Positions 1 through 11,961 of a stretch of DNA of 64,000 nt are shown in pieces (position 1 is the first letter of the stretch; each line of letters begins with the position of its first letter). This DNA is from Periconia sp. R9002 (taxonomy: Eukaryota > Ascomycota > Dothideomycetes > Pleosporales > Periconiaceae), in the NCBI GenBank assembly GCA_023627715.1, contig JAMAHW010000002.1, positions 434,001 to 498,000 of the forward strand, in the 5' to 3' direction. The notes beneath the pieces are model-generated. The model was not told the origin of the DNA, searched no databases, and saw only the letters and a list, made by a program, of their open reading frames with translations. The position numbers were made by a program, and so were the translations under genes.

Positions 1-798
1 GAGAGACTCTAGTGTAACTCTTTCGCGGAAGGATGGTGGAATGGGGGTAGTTTTGCGGAGGGCAGAGAAAATTGAGGGAGTGTAGTAGGTTATCTTGCAG
101 CCTATTTCATCGAGTCGGCCGCGAACGGGTTCGACATTGGCTTTTATGGCCTGGTCGGCGATTAAAAAGCGGGTTTGACACAGCTATTTTGCCGTCAGTT
201 GAGTTCCCAAACCGCCATCTCCAAGCTGGTCAATACGATGGGAGATGTGAGAATAGCATTACCTTAACACAATGCACCAATCCATCCCCCGTGAGATTCC
301 AATTCACAAAACTCACAGACGACCCCAAGGCCTCAATGGCAAACCACACCATCAGATACTCGACCGAATTCCCTCCATCGAGTGCAACCATCTCCCCTTC
401 TCCACCTTTCACGCCCACCACGTCCACCAACCAATTCGCAACTTTTGTCACATTCTCAAAGAACTCTCCATAACTCCACGTGCGGCCCTCGAAGATGACA
501 AACGGCCAATCGTGGTGTTTAGGAGACGCAGCGTGCTCGGCGAGGAGGTCGTAAGTAAGGAGTTTGTGTTCATCGGCGCGTTTCTCGAGCCAGGCGATAT
601 CTTTTGTGGTGGCGGTCGCTGCACCTTTTCCGTTTCTGAGATCATGTACAATGTGGAATTTTGCGTTGAGGTAGGCGGAGAGGGCGGTCAAAGAGGTTAT
701 TGCTGTTAAGACGGGGACTGTTTGAGGAGGGTTCACAAGAGTGAGCCCTTGTTTCACGTAGAAGCGGAAGTAAAATTCAGAGAGAACTTACCCGCCAT
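1..798 (-). CDS. FAT1-like fatty acid transporter / very-long-chain acyl-CoA synthetase (5' part)
   Basis: Visible exons are 798-792, 747-263 and 183-1. The seven-base first exon (ATG GCG G) joins at GTAAGT, the second intron is 184-262, all phases agree, and 225 residues are encoded before the left edge. The protein starts MAGLTLVNPPQTVPVL and contains the segment FEGRTWSYGEFFENV, then NWNLTGDGLVHCVK followed by LCQTRFLIAD, which is the pattern of the FAT1/FATP branch of AMP-binding enzymes. Members activate very long chain fatty acids to CoA thioesters and couple this to uptake, at ER, lipid droplet or peroxisome. The AMP-binding signature and C-terminal domain lie outside the window. The tiny first exon is an inference from splice signals; without it the frame has no in-frame ATG near its 5' end. 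The family call is good, the exact paralogue is not. Confidence 0.85.
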
Positions 799-2574
799 TT
801 TCGCTTCCTCGTTCGCGGATTTTGGAGATCGAGTGAGTGAGGTGAGTGTTTTTTGACATATATCTCTTTCTCGTTTGTGTGGTTTTACCACGTAGACTCG
901 CACAGCTTCACGCTCCACGATCTTTCCAACCCAAACGCAACACTAGAGGACACTAGCAACGGAAAAGGTATCCAACAGTCTCGACCCTAACCGCTCCGCC
1001 GTCCTCCCACAAGAGCCAAAACACAAAGTTTCTGTCCACTCGCACTCTATCAGGTTCGTAGGACAGAAACGACCAGCACAGTACCACCGAACAACCGAGG
1101 AAGCACGCAGCAGCAGTCTAGTCTTAGTCCAGTCCTCTAATATCCAAGCGTACCAAAAGAGGACGAGCACAACAAACGAATTCTCAAAGATCCCAATACC
1201 TCAATCTCTCAAAACAAAATAAAAAAAGAAAAGAAAGAGGGAAAAAGAAAGAAGAGGCAACGAAAGCAAAATCCCCAGCAAAACCGCACTTGACAAAAAA
1301 ACCGCCAGCGTGACGTGCGTGTGAATGGTTCTAGCCATGCCATCACGCATACCGCTTTTCACTATCTCAAGCTATCCACGACTTCCAATTGGACGGTACC
1401 CTACGCCCCGGTTCTTTGCTGCAAAACAACCCCTCCATCCGAAAACAGTAAATAAACGGCGGGAAAAAGCTGCCGAGGTAAGCATCTCCCATCTCAAAGT
1501 AGACAATGCGCGCAAGGGGGGAGGGAGCAACAGGCACGGCAAACGAATGCGGGGTAAAAAGTGCAAAGGCAGCGATAAACGAGTTAAGTTAGTGGAAGAT
1601 TGATCAACTACCTGATCTGAGTTACCGAGGCGGAACACGAACCATGTCATGGACGGACGCACCCGCGTGAGCGATGCATTTTCTTGATAGGATTTGGTTC
1701 TTTTTACCTTTATGGATATTTCAAATGCTATCATTTGAAGGGGGTGAAAATTAACGAACCAACCATAACCACGCATCGCCGGAATTACTTTAAGAAGTCT
1801 ACTGTAGATCATCCTTGCGTTCGCGTATGTACCTAAAAAGATACTCTGGATCTAGAAGGTCAGGATGGGTCTTTCTAGACTTTGTGTTCTTTTCGATAGT
1901 TTGGACTTGCTGATTGGGTTTGACTTACAGGAACAGTCTGCTGTTCTACACAAGGAAAGAGTCCCAGGATTAGTAACAAAAAAAGACAGCAGATCTTAGA
2001 TACTAAATATTCCACAAAAAAATCCCCTTCAAGTCATATACTTGTAATCGCTCGTTCATCCCAGAAAGAAGTGATGCAAAGTAGAGTACATAGGCACAGA
2101 CTTCAGCCACATACACCACACACTAATCTAGCAGAACTTTAACCGACGACACACATGCATCAAAACTCAAAAAAGTACCGAAAACACTAATTTGAGTCGG
2201 GGGGAGGCGCCCGTTCTCGCATATATATGCATGTCATCGACTCCAGCCACATGTTTGTCAACGTCGTAGCTTCATCACAAAGCACGGATCGTTGCACAGT
2301 ACGTGTTCATAGAGTTTGAAACTCAATCGAAAGAAGCAAAAACTAGATAAGAAGGAAGAGGAAAAGCTTGATATCTAGTACTGGAAATAACTCTAGTAGG
2401 TAAGGATGCTAATCACTAATGCATACATGCATCTAGTGAGATGATATTAATCTAGTGAGATTTCATTACAGTCGTATACAATTGGGAAATGGAAGGGACA
2501 AGAGAAGAAGATCATGCTAGGTTGGAATGGTTTCAGCGCCCAAGTTTACCGATTCTCCTATGCATCAATACCAG
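799..2574. other. Gene-free interval upstream of the FAT1-like gene
   Basis: This 1.8 kb lies between the start of the FAT1-like gene and the stop of the Mdm1-like gene. Open frames here (about 1372-1812 on minus, 1325-1603 on plus) lack splice support, family resemblance and coding-like composition. Purine-rich and adenine-rich tracts (about 1205-1255) suit a promoter or 5' leader, and the right part should contain the 3' UTR of the Mdm1-like gene. I see nothing else. Confidence 0.5.
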
Positions 2575-5500
2575 TTACTTCGCGGCCGAGCTGTGTAGTA
2601 AAGTAGATCCGGATAACCCCGACCCAGCAGTGATGCCGGGTACAACTGGGAACAAGATGCCGACCAACTCGTCGAGAAGAGTGAACGCAAGGTGCGTGCT
2701 ACAAGAGAAGAAGAGAGTAAAGGTTAGCAAAGAGCATAGGTTCAGGGGCGTCGGGTGTCATTTAAAAATGTGCACGTCAAGTGCCTCATCATACCAAGAA
2801 ACGGAGAGGGAAAAGACTTACTTCAATCTCGCATTATTAATCGTCCCCTCCAGCCTCTTCGCCGCCATGCTCGCATTCGCTCTCCCCACCACGCTCCCTG
2901 CAAGCTCCGGCAATAACCTCTCCAGGACTTCGCCAGCCTCCTTTCTACTCTTCTCCCTGTCCTTCTCGCTTCTCACCGTACCCCCACCATCACCATTCTC
3001 ACCTTTCTTCATCAACCCCCCAGGCCACATCGTATCTTTCAACTTATCGATATAAGCCGCGATATTCGATTCTGATGCAAAACTGTGGAAGGAATCACGG
3101 ACTTTACGCTCGATGGTGCCGCCAAGGAGTTGGTGGAGGACAACGACAACCGCGCGGCCGCGGAGCCAGTTGTTTTCCCGGTTGAGAAGAAAAGTCTCGA
3201 GGAAGAGGTCGCAGATAGGTTTGACGAAGGGTTCGAGCTCTTTGTTTTCAAAGGCGAGGAGTTCGGCCTCGGCGGCGGCGGCGTCTTCTGCGTCCGGGGG
3301 GACGAGAAGGTTGTTGGTGCCGGGCACATGACCCGTAGTAGTGGCGTTGGAGATAGGGGCGGCAGCGACGGTAGATGCGTTGCCGTTTGCGGAGGCGAGT
3401 TGCGTTGTGGCGGCTGAGATGAGGTTTTGGCCTGCGATGGACAGTTGGTCGAGGACTGGGATGTTGCCGAGGAAGTCTTCCATGCCGTCAGCGACGGAGC
3501 TGTAGATGCGCGAGACGAAGTCGCTGGGTACTGTTTGGTTTGCTGATGTGTCTGCGGACGAGATGGCGGCTTGTGATAGGAAAGCACGGAATTCCCGACT
3601 ACGGCAGACAGCGGGTATGGTGAGGAGGTCCTGATTATGTTAGCTTACGAAAACGATACCACAGGATGTAGTATTACCCTCAGATATTTCTCTAGCCCTA
3701 GTCTGCGCTTGTGTAAAAAGTCCTTCTGCAGCTTGGGAATCATCTGTCGACGAGGTAGCTCGAGGTTGCGAACTTCAGGGAACTTTGCCCGTAGGCGCTT
3801 ATTCAGATCGTGAAATTCACTATAGCGACGGGAGACAACCCAGGTCGCGGCCGGCATTTGATCGCCAGCTCGACGGCGAACCTCAATGACATCTGCGTAT
3901 CTCATTAGAATTGATCAGATCTGGTTGAACGTTACACTTACACAATGCATATTCTTTCCCATCTTCATCCGTGCCCACCATGTACGATTGTATGAAAACA
4001 GTGGCACGGCCATACAAACTGTTATCGCTCTCTTGTACTATGTATTGCTGACGCTGCAGCTCTTTCCGCTGAATCTCGCGCTGTAAGCTCGATTTGGATT
4101 TTCGCAAGATCCGCAGCTCTGCAGCATTGTTCGTAAGCTCTGCCTTGGAAGTCAATGAATCAACAATCGATTCCTGTGTGACCAAACGTTCAATATCAGA
4201 CGTCAACGCATCAATAGCCTCGGCCAGACCAAGATCACCAGGCGCTGCCTCGTGGATTTCGTCTTCTGCGGCCTTTTCCTGTGCGCCAGTCTCTTCGATT
4301 TCGTCTTCCAGGAACTTTTCTTCATCTCCGAATAGATCGTCGTTAAATACACCGCGCGTGCGAGGTTCGCCTACAAGTCCAAGCGAAGCTATACTCAACT
4401 TTCCCTTCTTTTGCATCGTAATAGAATCTGGAGACGCTGCTCTTCCGATATCCATAGACCCCTTCAAGGAATTTGTTTCTGTCGGCGAGTGTAAAGGTTC
4501 GTGGAACAGTGAACCCTCTGGCTCGTCGCCCATAATGTCATTCAACGCTGCAGACATGGCATCAACCACACCCGAATTATCATTCTGCCGCCCAAATCCT
4601 GTATCTGAGTCTAAACTCATGACAGAGTTTGCCAATGGATCACTGTCATAGCCATCATCAAATAGAGGTGCTCTTGTAGCCGTATTACCTGTGTCTAGAG
4701 ACCGCCGAGGTGGAGGGTCTAGCTCCTTTGCTTTTCCAAGGCCATTGAGATCAGAAGATGATACAACTGCTCGTCGGAGATCGGGTGGGTGAAGGGCGGA
4801 CTGCTTCTGCGCAGACTGTGTCCGAGGAAGTCTTCTAGGAGCCGCCGTCGCTGGGTCCAGCGTCTGTGCAATTACGTTCGTACTCAAAGTTGATTTTTCT
4901 GAGTTGGCAGCTTCGTCCATGGCCAGCCACTTGTAATACAAATTCGACCTTTTGAAGCGTCGGAAGTGAGGTTCTTGCATTTGATCGTAGGCGGCGGTTT
5001 GTGCTTGCAGCAACAAGCGCCGTGCGGTGTAGTATTGCTGTGGTGTTGCATGTCTTCCAGCTTTGAGAAATTCGCCAACTGCCTTGCGCGCTTCGGGAAG
5101 AATGTTGAGTTTAGGTTTCGACAGATATGCTTCATTGATTTGAGCCATGTCTGCTCGATCTGAGTCCGTCCACGAGCCGAGTGTGCTCATATCATCTACG
5201 GGTTCATCGGTGTCCTGCTCTAAAGGGTTGCGAAAACCATCGACCACTATCCAAAACTGGACCAAACGCATCAGATTGACTTGATCCATGAATTCCATGA
5301 AACACGACAACCCGGCAGAATCATAGAGTACATCACGCAGAGATGCATTCTCGAACCTTGATGTGGTGCGCTTGTGTTTCATTTTCTCCTTTGCAACCAC
5401 TTTGTTGCGAACGGATCCCCCAGCGCTCAAGTTGGCAATCTTCTGGTCCAAAATTCTTCTGGCTGTCTCCAAACGCCGCAGATGTACAGGATCCTGGCCC

Positions 5501-6600
5501 TCCACCATGGAATCCTTGCGAAGCTGGCCGGATATCTCACTTCTAAACCGACGTGCATCCGCTAGAGTGTTCGTCTGCTTGATAGCTCGTATGAACCTCT
5601 CGAACTTGCGCTCATTATCGCCTGGTGAAAGCTTCGGAAACTGGACGTTCTTGGGAGTCTTTGGCGAGGGGGGAGCATGCTTGTCTAGTTCGGCACGCAG
5701 TTTCTGGACCGTTTTCCGCTCTTGAAGCAACGTGCGTCCATAACCTTCCATGAGCTGGTTCCAGGTATCGGCATCTGCCAACATAGTCATAACAGGCGAG
5801 AGCACAGCACAGGCCACAATCTCCTTGATAAGCACATTGACAGCCGAGCTGGTGGTCATATTGCTCGGCATGATATTCGGCAATAGCTTCGCGACAATAC
5901 TCCGCAGGTGTTGCTGCTGAATGAGTTTGGTATTCGAATACGCTAGCGACGCAGCGGGATGCAAGCGCCCTCCATTATATTTTGCCGCGATAGCCAGATC
6001 CAGTTCCTCCGACTCCGTCATATTGCGCGATAGCTTCTTTCCACGGACCACACGCTCTGCTTCGTACGCAGCGCGAAGGTGCTCCGTCACAATAGGAATC
6101 AGGCGCGATACGACCGTCTCCACCATATCCACGGCCAGAATCCGATTGCTCAGCTCGCCCAGGGCAGCCCTCACAGCGCGATCCACCTCATTCACAAATG
6201 TAGGGCTCTTGCTAATATTCCCATACCAGCTCTTTACAAAATCCCGCAGTATCAGCCCCAAGAGCACATCAACGCTATCCGATATGAGGAACGAGGCGGG
6301 GTACAAAGGCTCCATCATATACATGCTCCGCTTGGTAAGGGCATCGCGCTCTGCCTTCCATTTGGCGGGGGCCAGGAACGCCGCATGTCGAGGCCCATAC
6401 ACATCCCTCGGTCCATGGCGAAGTTGGCGGCTCCAGGCGGTGGTGAAGGTGAGCCAGGCTTGAAGCGCGAGGGCGGCGAGAGCACCGGCGACAAAGGCGT
6501 AGGGTAGGAAGCGCAGGCTGGGCTGCCAGTGGGTGAGGTAGCCCCAGGCGATGAATACGGCGACGGCGGCGAGGACTACATCTCGAGTCTTCAGGGCCAT
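2575..6600 (-). CDS. MDM1: Mdm1-type sorting nexin (PXA-RGS-PX-Nexin_C)
   Basis: Four exons, 6600-3942, 3892-3678, 3630-2822 and 2698-2575, with introns of 49, 47 and 123 bp, give 1268 residues. I chose the ATG at 6600 because the protein then begins MALKTRDVVL and leads straight into two hydrophobic segments (about residues 8-52); the frame is open further upstream but reads as unrelated sequence. Domains in order: PXA (about 100-275), RGS-like (about 417-555, with LRDVLYDSAGLSCFMEFM), a low-complexity acidic linker, coiled coil, PX domain (about 865-965, with RRYSEFHDLNKRL) and Nexin_C (about 1093-1225, ending in RLKNTHLAFTLLDELVG). Length and order match yeast Mdm1 and animal SNX13/14/25. 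Family members anchor in the ER and bridge to vacuole or lipid droplets. The Nexin_C ending depends on the last intron, which is well supported by a GTAAGT donor and a TTGTAG acceptor. Confidence 0.92.
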
Positions 6601-8851
6601 AATCGGGGAGGGATATGCATCTTGTGAACGCTGGTGTTCGTCACGGAGTAGTGGTGGTGATATTGTGGGTGCTTTCGTCTCAGGGTTGGCGTAACTAGTG
6701 GAGGGTCCCGCCATGACCCCCACGGGCATGACGAAGCATGGGACGCACGGGCCATTGTGTATAAACACCATCACACTCACCCTTTCAACTTGAATTGAAT
6801 TAATATTTTTCGTAGTCGCAGAATACCACACATGCTCCGTTTACTTCTTTAGCTGATTACAGTTCATTCCATCTCTATTCGCCCAGAATCGGACACAATT
6901 CACCCTCTTCTTCGATAGCTCTACACCACTTGGGACAATTCCCTACGTGAAACCATGTATTGTTCCATCGGGTGATAGCTTTCTGGAGGATGAGCTTTTC
7001 CCAAGATTTAGAAGTCTCCGGATATTAATCAAGGTTCAGTATCAGTGTTGTGCGGCGTACAAGCAAATAGTCAGAACTACATGATACGAGCAAAAGTATC
7101 AGTATAGTTTACGATAGGTCACAAATTTCAACTATGAGAACATGAGAACTAAGGGTTTTTATGTGATCTCGTCCTTCGTTTTTGTCCTAATGTCTCACTC
7201 AATATTTTATGAAAACAGTAGAGAATCTGTGGAACCTAGAATCACCTAGTCGCCCCTTTTTAAACTCTTCTAACTGGAGTTGTCAGTGTCCTTAGTGTTT
7301 TCATATGACGAACTATTAACATATAGCATATAAATGGGGTTTCTCTATGCCCAGCTGCTAGTATGATCGTGATGGATATCGAAGGTGCGGGTCAAATGAT
7401 TTGTCCCTATATTATGGGTACAAAGTTAGGTATATGCAACCAGGGTAGTTACAGTACACAGTTATCATCTTAACACGCGGAGCTACTCAGAATCTCAATA
7501 ATAAATAATTCCATAGCTAGAGCCAACTATTAACTTGATTTAGGTATGGAGTAGTATTAACACACTATGTAGCGTAGTGTTTTAAAGACTTTCATTTCCA
7601 ACTAGATCACCCTGCTTAAGTAAAGCTGACTTTGTACCCCCAAAGTTAGGACGGTGGTACTATAAAAGGAGACCGCCTGCGCAGTGATTTTTTTCTCTCT
7701 CGAATAAATGTCTGCAGCGGTTACCGAGTTAGATAGGTGGTCCAGCCTTCGAAAGATGACCGCATCAATTGATATTAATTCCTACACACCTACACGAAAC
7801 GGACAACCATCTATTCGGCACCAAAAGGCCACGATAAAGTCACTATAGGATGGCTTTGTCTTCACGGGAATATAGCAGAAAAACGAGGTGAGTGGGAAAA
7901 GGTCCACGGGTGTCATCTTGTGTCACATGACTAACATGCAATGCAGATCTTTCCAGAGCTTCATCTGTTTGCGAATTAATCAATGCCGACATTTTTCCAT
8001 CTAAATCCCCGGTCAACCCGAACACTGAGTCTGCGGGATGCAGTACACATTCGGTAGAGCTTAAGGTCTGCCTTTCACGTGAATTTGTCAAAGGTTGCCT
8101 TCTTTTGCAATACGATTCCCCGGGGTTGGTTCGCTCATAGTCCCCGAGGAGGCGTCTTCTGCCTACTTTAACCCCTCTTCGGCAGAATGCATTAAGAAGG
8201 CAGTGGACGATCTGCAGAATTAATCCGACGTGGAAAGTCCTTTCGAATCCGTTCCAGCCTTCTCTCAAGTATGTAGCTGAGTCTTATGGCGCAACATGGT
8301 TGGCGACGGCACAGTCCAAACACTCTGGGATTAAGGCAACGGTTTTTCTTTCGGATCAGCTCTGCGTTTACGCCCAAGGCATACAAGGAGGGTCTCATCA
8401 AAACCCTCCCCAGACGACTGAGGGGCGCAAGCTACGCATATCAATATGAAAGACGAACAAGTGATAAACGCATACAGAGTAAGATTCGGTACGATCTGTG
8501 GAACAGCGACTCAAAAGCGTCATTAGTACATCCCGATGCTCACGCACTACAGGGGACCGCTATGGGCTTGTTAGTGATTGCAGACATATCGGGAAGCTCT
8601 GTGGTACAGGGCTGCGGTGTATAAGGCACAACTGGGTAGTAATAATCCGGTTGAATGGTTCTCGTCTGGGGCTGTACGCCGCAGGCCAATTTCCAGTAGC
8701 TAAACCTTGACACTGCTTGCAGCACAATGTCCCGAACCATCAATCGAACTTATATACTCGTGTAGACTCCTGTGGTTGTTATTTATCTCCAACACAAAGC
8801 TTTCCAGTACTTGCTTCACAGTTTTCCTAATCATTGTTTTGTATACGCGCA
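6601..8851. other. AT-rich gene-free interval with a decayed repeat copy
   Basis: This is 2.25 kb between divergently arranged genes. The central part (about 7340-7660) is a decayed repeat listed separately. A TATA-like TATAAAAG near 7662 is followed by a 46-codon frame (7708-7848, ATG to TAG) that resembles nothing I know and sits at the edge of the repeat. Longer frames at 7843-8268 (minus) and 8286-8624 (plus) look like chance. The last 200 bases should contain the promoter of the epoxide hydrolase gene. Confidence 0.5.
7340..7660 (+). repeat. Decayed dispersed repeat, copy 1
   Basis: Read by eye, 7421-7500 aligns with the reverse complement of about 43575-43490: both carry TATATGCAAC, then AGGGTAGTTACAGT, then CACA. 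The stretch 7564-7640 aligns with the reverse complement of about 42945-42865, sharing ACTATGTAG, GTAG, GTTT and then ATCACCC, TTAAGT, GA and TTTGT in the same order. Differences are largely C/T and A/G changes. The part matching 43440-43000 is mostly missing here. Element class is unknown. Confidence 0.65.
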
Positions 8852-10026
8852 ATGGCTTTTCAAACACTCTCAGACGCTGCGAGATCTTTCCAGGTTGCCG
8901 ATGGCACCACTTATGCGTACATCAACATCCCTCCCACGTCGGGTCAAAGCAAAACCTTTCTCCTACTCCATGGCTTTCCCAGCTCTAGCTACGATTGGCG
9001 CCGCCAGATCAAAAGCCTCAGCGAGCTAGGTTATGGCGTTGTTGCGCCCGACCTTCTTGGCTATGGCGGCACCGACAAGCCCTCTGAGATCGAGAAGTAC
9101 AAGTACAAGATTATGGCAAGTCATATTGTAGAGATTCTTGCTCATGAGAGCTATACTAAGGTTATCGGAGTTGCACATGATTGGTTCGTCCTTTTTCAGG
9201 GGATGGTCGGTGGTCGACTTACTGACGACTTAAGCAGGGGTTCGGGATTGCTTTCTCGTCTAGTCAATTACTATCCTGACCTGTTTGACCGAGTGGTCTT
9301 TGTCTCAGTCCCCTATATGGAGCCTGATAAATTCAGTTTGGGTAGGTTGATAATGATCGCCGTCTTTCTACAATCGGGGACCGAACTGACCGCAATAGAC
9401 GCCACCAATGAGGCTACTATTCAAGCATTCGGATACCCTGTTTTCGGCTACTGGCCTTTCTTCAACGAGGATGATGCAGCTGAGATCATCGGAAAACGGG
9501 TAAGAGATAATTGTGCCTCAACGTGCTATGAAGGCTAATAGTGTCATCTGGGATAAAGAATGAGGCCTTCACTGCCTTATTGTATCCTCCCACGCCATCC
9601 ACCCACAGAAATCACTTATGCCCGTACGGAGCTGCCAAGGAGTGGACCCTGAATGGCACAGTGCCTGAAGAAATTCCCTCATGGCTTTCCGCTTCAGAGG
9701 TATCCACCCATAACGCTATCATGAGCGAGGGCTACACTGGGCCGCTCAACTGGTACAAAGTCACAATACGTGGATACAATGAGGAAGATGACAGGAACAT
9801 TCCTGATGAGCGTAGGACTGTTCATGTCCCGACTCTGTTCCTTAATGGGAGAGAGGACCCTATTACTCGCCCGGAAGCTGTTATGCGAGTCTCGAAGAGT
9901 CGGGTCCCGAACCTCAAGTCGCACGTCATCGAAGGGGCAGGGCACTGGGTTTACTTGGAGAAGGAGAAAGAGTTTATGGATGTTCTTCTCGGTTTTGTGA
10001 ACTCCGATCAAGATGTCGGTAGCTAG
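8852..10026 (+). CDS. Soluble epoxide hydrolase-like alpha/beta hydrolase
   Basis: Exons 8852-9183, 9238-9499 and 9559-10026 (introns 54 and 59 bp) give 353 residues. The fold signature is clear: oxyanion motif HGFP at residues 40-43 within LLHGFPSSSYDWR, the DLLGYGGTDKP segment, and the nucleophile elbow VAHDWGSGL restored by splicing, with Asp110 as predicted nucleophile. The acid and base fit Asp298 (NGREDPI) and His327 (GAGHWVYLE). An Asp nucleophile points to epoxide hydrolases (EC 3.3.2.10 type) or dehalogenases; the lid sequence and fungal context favour the former. No signal peptide is visible. The next gene downstream is a CMD-family gene on the same strand, which hints at a small detoxification or secondary-metabolism neighbourhood, but the substrate cannot be read from the sequence. 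Confidence 0.9.
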
Positions 10027-10471
10027 CGACAGCACTTTTCATGCATTATATCTTGATAACAAGCATCAATCGCTGTCCTCCGCAATGAATTATGAGTTCT
10101 AGTTTGGAAACAATGTTAAATCACAGCCCGATCAAGTTCCTTGTCTCGTCTTAGACACGAAAGTTTTACCCAATACATTCCGTGAACCAGAAGAGCGTAT
10201 CACACAGCATCAGAGACCGCCATGCTGCTTCCCCATGACACAACACGGTGGAGTCCATCCAAATGGCTTGCATGAATTCGAATTTCGCCTGATCGGGATG
10301 AGCGAGCCTGGCATATATCTGCTTGTAAACGCAACACGTCCCTAAGCGATGATCTTGACGCTTTCTCTCTGACTATTCATGTTGTATACACCGATCACAC
10401 ACTTTCTGAAACATTGTGCCAGAAGTAGGCGAGCAAGCTCATTCTTTAATCGATTACATACCTGCCAGATC
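10027..10471. other. Spacer between epoxide hydrolase and CMD-like gene
   Basis: This is 445 bp of ordinary sequence containing the 3' end of the first transcript and the promoter of the second. No terminal repeat, tRNA or further gene is visible. Confidence 0.5.
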
Positions 10472-11137
10472 ATGCTGGAAAAAGATTCCGATATTGCGCC
10501 TCGATATCCTTTGATCTCCCCCGACGCACTCCTTCCATCGCAACGCCAGATCCATGACCACCTCACAAAAGCCGCTACAAGAACATTCGGCACCAATCCT
10601 GCTTTCAAATGGCAGAATGAAAAAGGTGCCTTGCTTGGTCCTTTCACGATGCCTCTGTGAGAAACACTTCCCAGGGTGATGACGAAACAGGGAGCTTACA
10701 AGCAGATAGATATTCGCCCTGCGTCGGGGTATCATTTTTTGACCATGCGCTGGAAGTCCTACAAGACGATGGACTTCCCAAAAGAGTCAAAGAACTGGTC
10801 ATAGTGGCCGTCGCCGGACACTACAATTTGATTTACTCGATCCGGGCACATACAAGCATTGCCATATTGACTGGTCTTTCCGCGACTCAGATAGCACAAG
10901 CCATTGCCGGAAATGAACCCGAAAACTTGAACGACTCGGAGCGATCTGCGTGCATGTTTGCGGTCGAAATGTTGAGTAGTAAGGGTCCTGTTCGGGGCGA
11001 ACTCTGGGAGTCCGTTGTGGCTCACTGGGGTCGTGAAAGGGTTGCAACACTTAGTCTACCTGGTGGGGTCGTATTCGTATGTTAGCATGCTTCTCAACGC
11101 TGCAGCGGTTGAATACCCGGAAAACGGTCCAGCGTAA
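10472..11137 (+). pseudogene. Carboxymuconolactone decarboxylase-like gene with a frameshift
   Basis: Exon 1 is 10472-10656 (MLEKDSDIAPRYPLISPDAL, then GPFTMPL) and exon 2 starts at 10710 after a 53-bp intron, restoring LYSPCVGVSFFDHALEVLQ. The middle carries the AhpD/CMD hallmark LPKRVKELVIVAVAGHY and YSIRAHTSIA. Near 11035-11041 (GAAAGGG) the conserved reading jumps by one base: up to GRE it is in one frame, and from LQHLVYLVGSYSYVSMLLNAAAVE to a stop at 11135-11137 it is in the next. In its own frame the gene ends early at 11085. One extra A in this run explains it. So it is a young pseudogene, an allele, or a base-calling error; no intron can bridge it. The intact family protein would be a small cytosolic enzyme of roughly 200 residues, often a peroxidase-like or decarboxylase protein of uncertain substrate. 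Confidence 0.75.
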
Positions 11138-11961
11138 TAGGGTAGTAAATTGCATCAGCCAGGCTTCTTTTAGCAAGTGGCGTGCAACGAAAAAGCTTAT
11201 TAACTACGGTGCAGTTCTCTGCGCTGTCTGACAGTGCGCCATTTTTCCACGGTAGCACAACTTGACACGGTTGAAACCGTCTTCTACAGGGGGGTAAACT
11301 AGGCATTATTCACAAAGCATATGACTATACCAGACATACTACGTAGCACTTGAGGGTAGAGCTTCTGATTCGTAGAACCTATTAGTCCTCCTAATATGTG
11401 ACCTCCTGGTGTGTCACCCCTCTGTAACTACATAGATTTGCGTGAGTATGAATAAGACGATAACTAATTCGCCGAAGTCTGCCTTTACTCACGCAGCATC
11501 GCCTATTCCGGAAGATATCGTTTACCGTGGCGCTGGTGCATTGCGTTGCGCGCCAGCTTTCAGCACACATGCAACCGTCAGCTGTAATATATATTCAGGC
11601 AACTGTCAGCAGAACGCGAAGTACGCGCAACTGTCAGCACCAAGGTAGACAAATCAAAACAAGTATACTCGGTGTTGGCCCAAAGTGGCGTTCAGAAAAC
11701 AGATCGGCCCCGCTGAATAACCTATCAGCCTCGTGAATGAGTCTGCGGGGCAAGATACCCAGCATGTTGAGCGTCATATCTACCATGACGAGGCTGGCGA
11801 ACTCGGTCTCCGAGATCGAGATCTTCATGCTTCATGGGAAAGTTACTCGCCGTATAGTCGTACATACCAATACCAAAGATTGGGGTTATAGCAGAACACC
11901 AACCCCTCTGCTCGTCCATTTCATCACATTTTCCCAACACTAACTTTCTCTTAATCCAAAA
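11138..11961. other. Gene-free interval upstream of the membrane protein gene
   Basis: Short frames on both strands overlap one another and show no family resemblance. One oddity is a near-tandem GCAACTGTCAGCA motif (about 11600-11640). Otherwise I see only likely promoter sequence for the gene starting at 11962. Confidence 0.4.

Noticed and set aside
943..1812. Minus-strand frames of 75 and 146 codons upstream of the FAT1-like gene
   Set aside because: No family resemblance, no splice logic and no coding-like composition; they lie where a promoter is expected.
7843..8268. 141-codon minus frame
   Set aside because: Borders the decayed repeat, uses random-looking codons and resembles nothing known.
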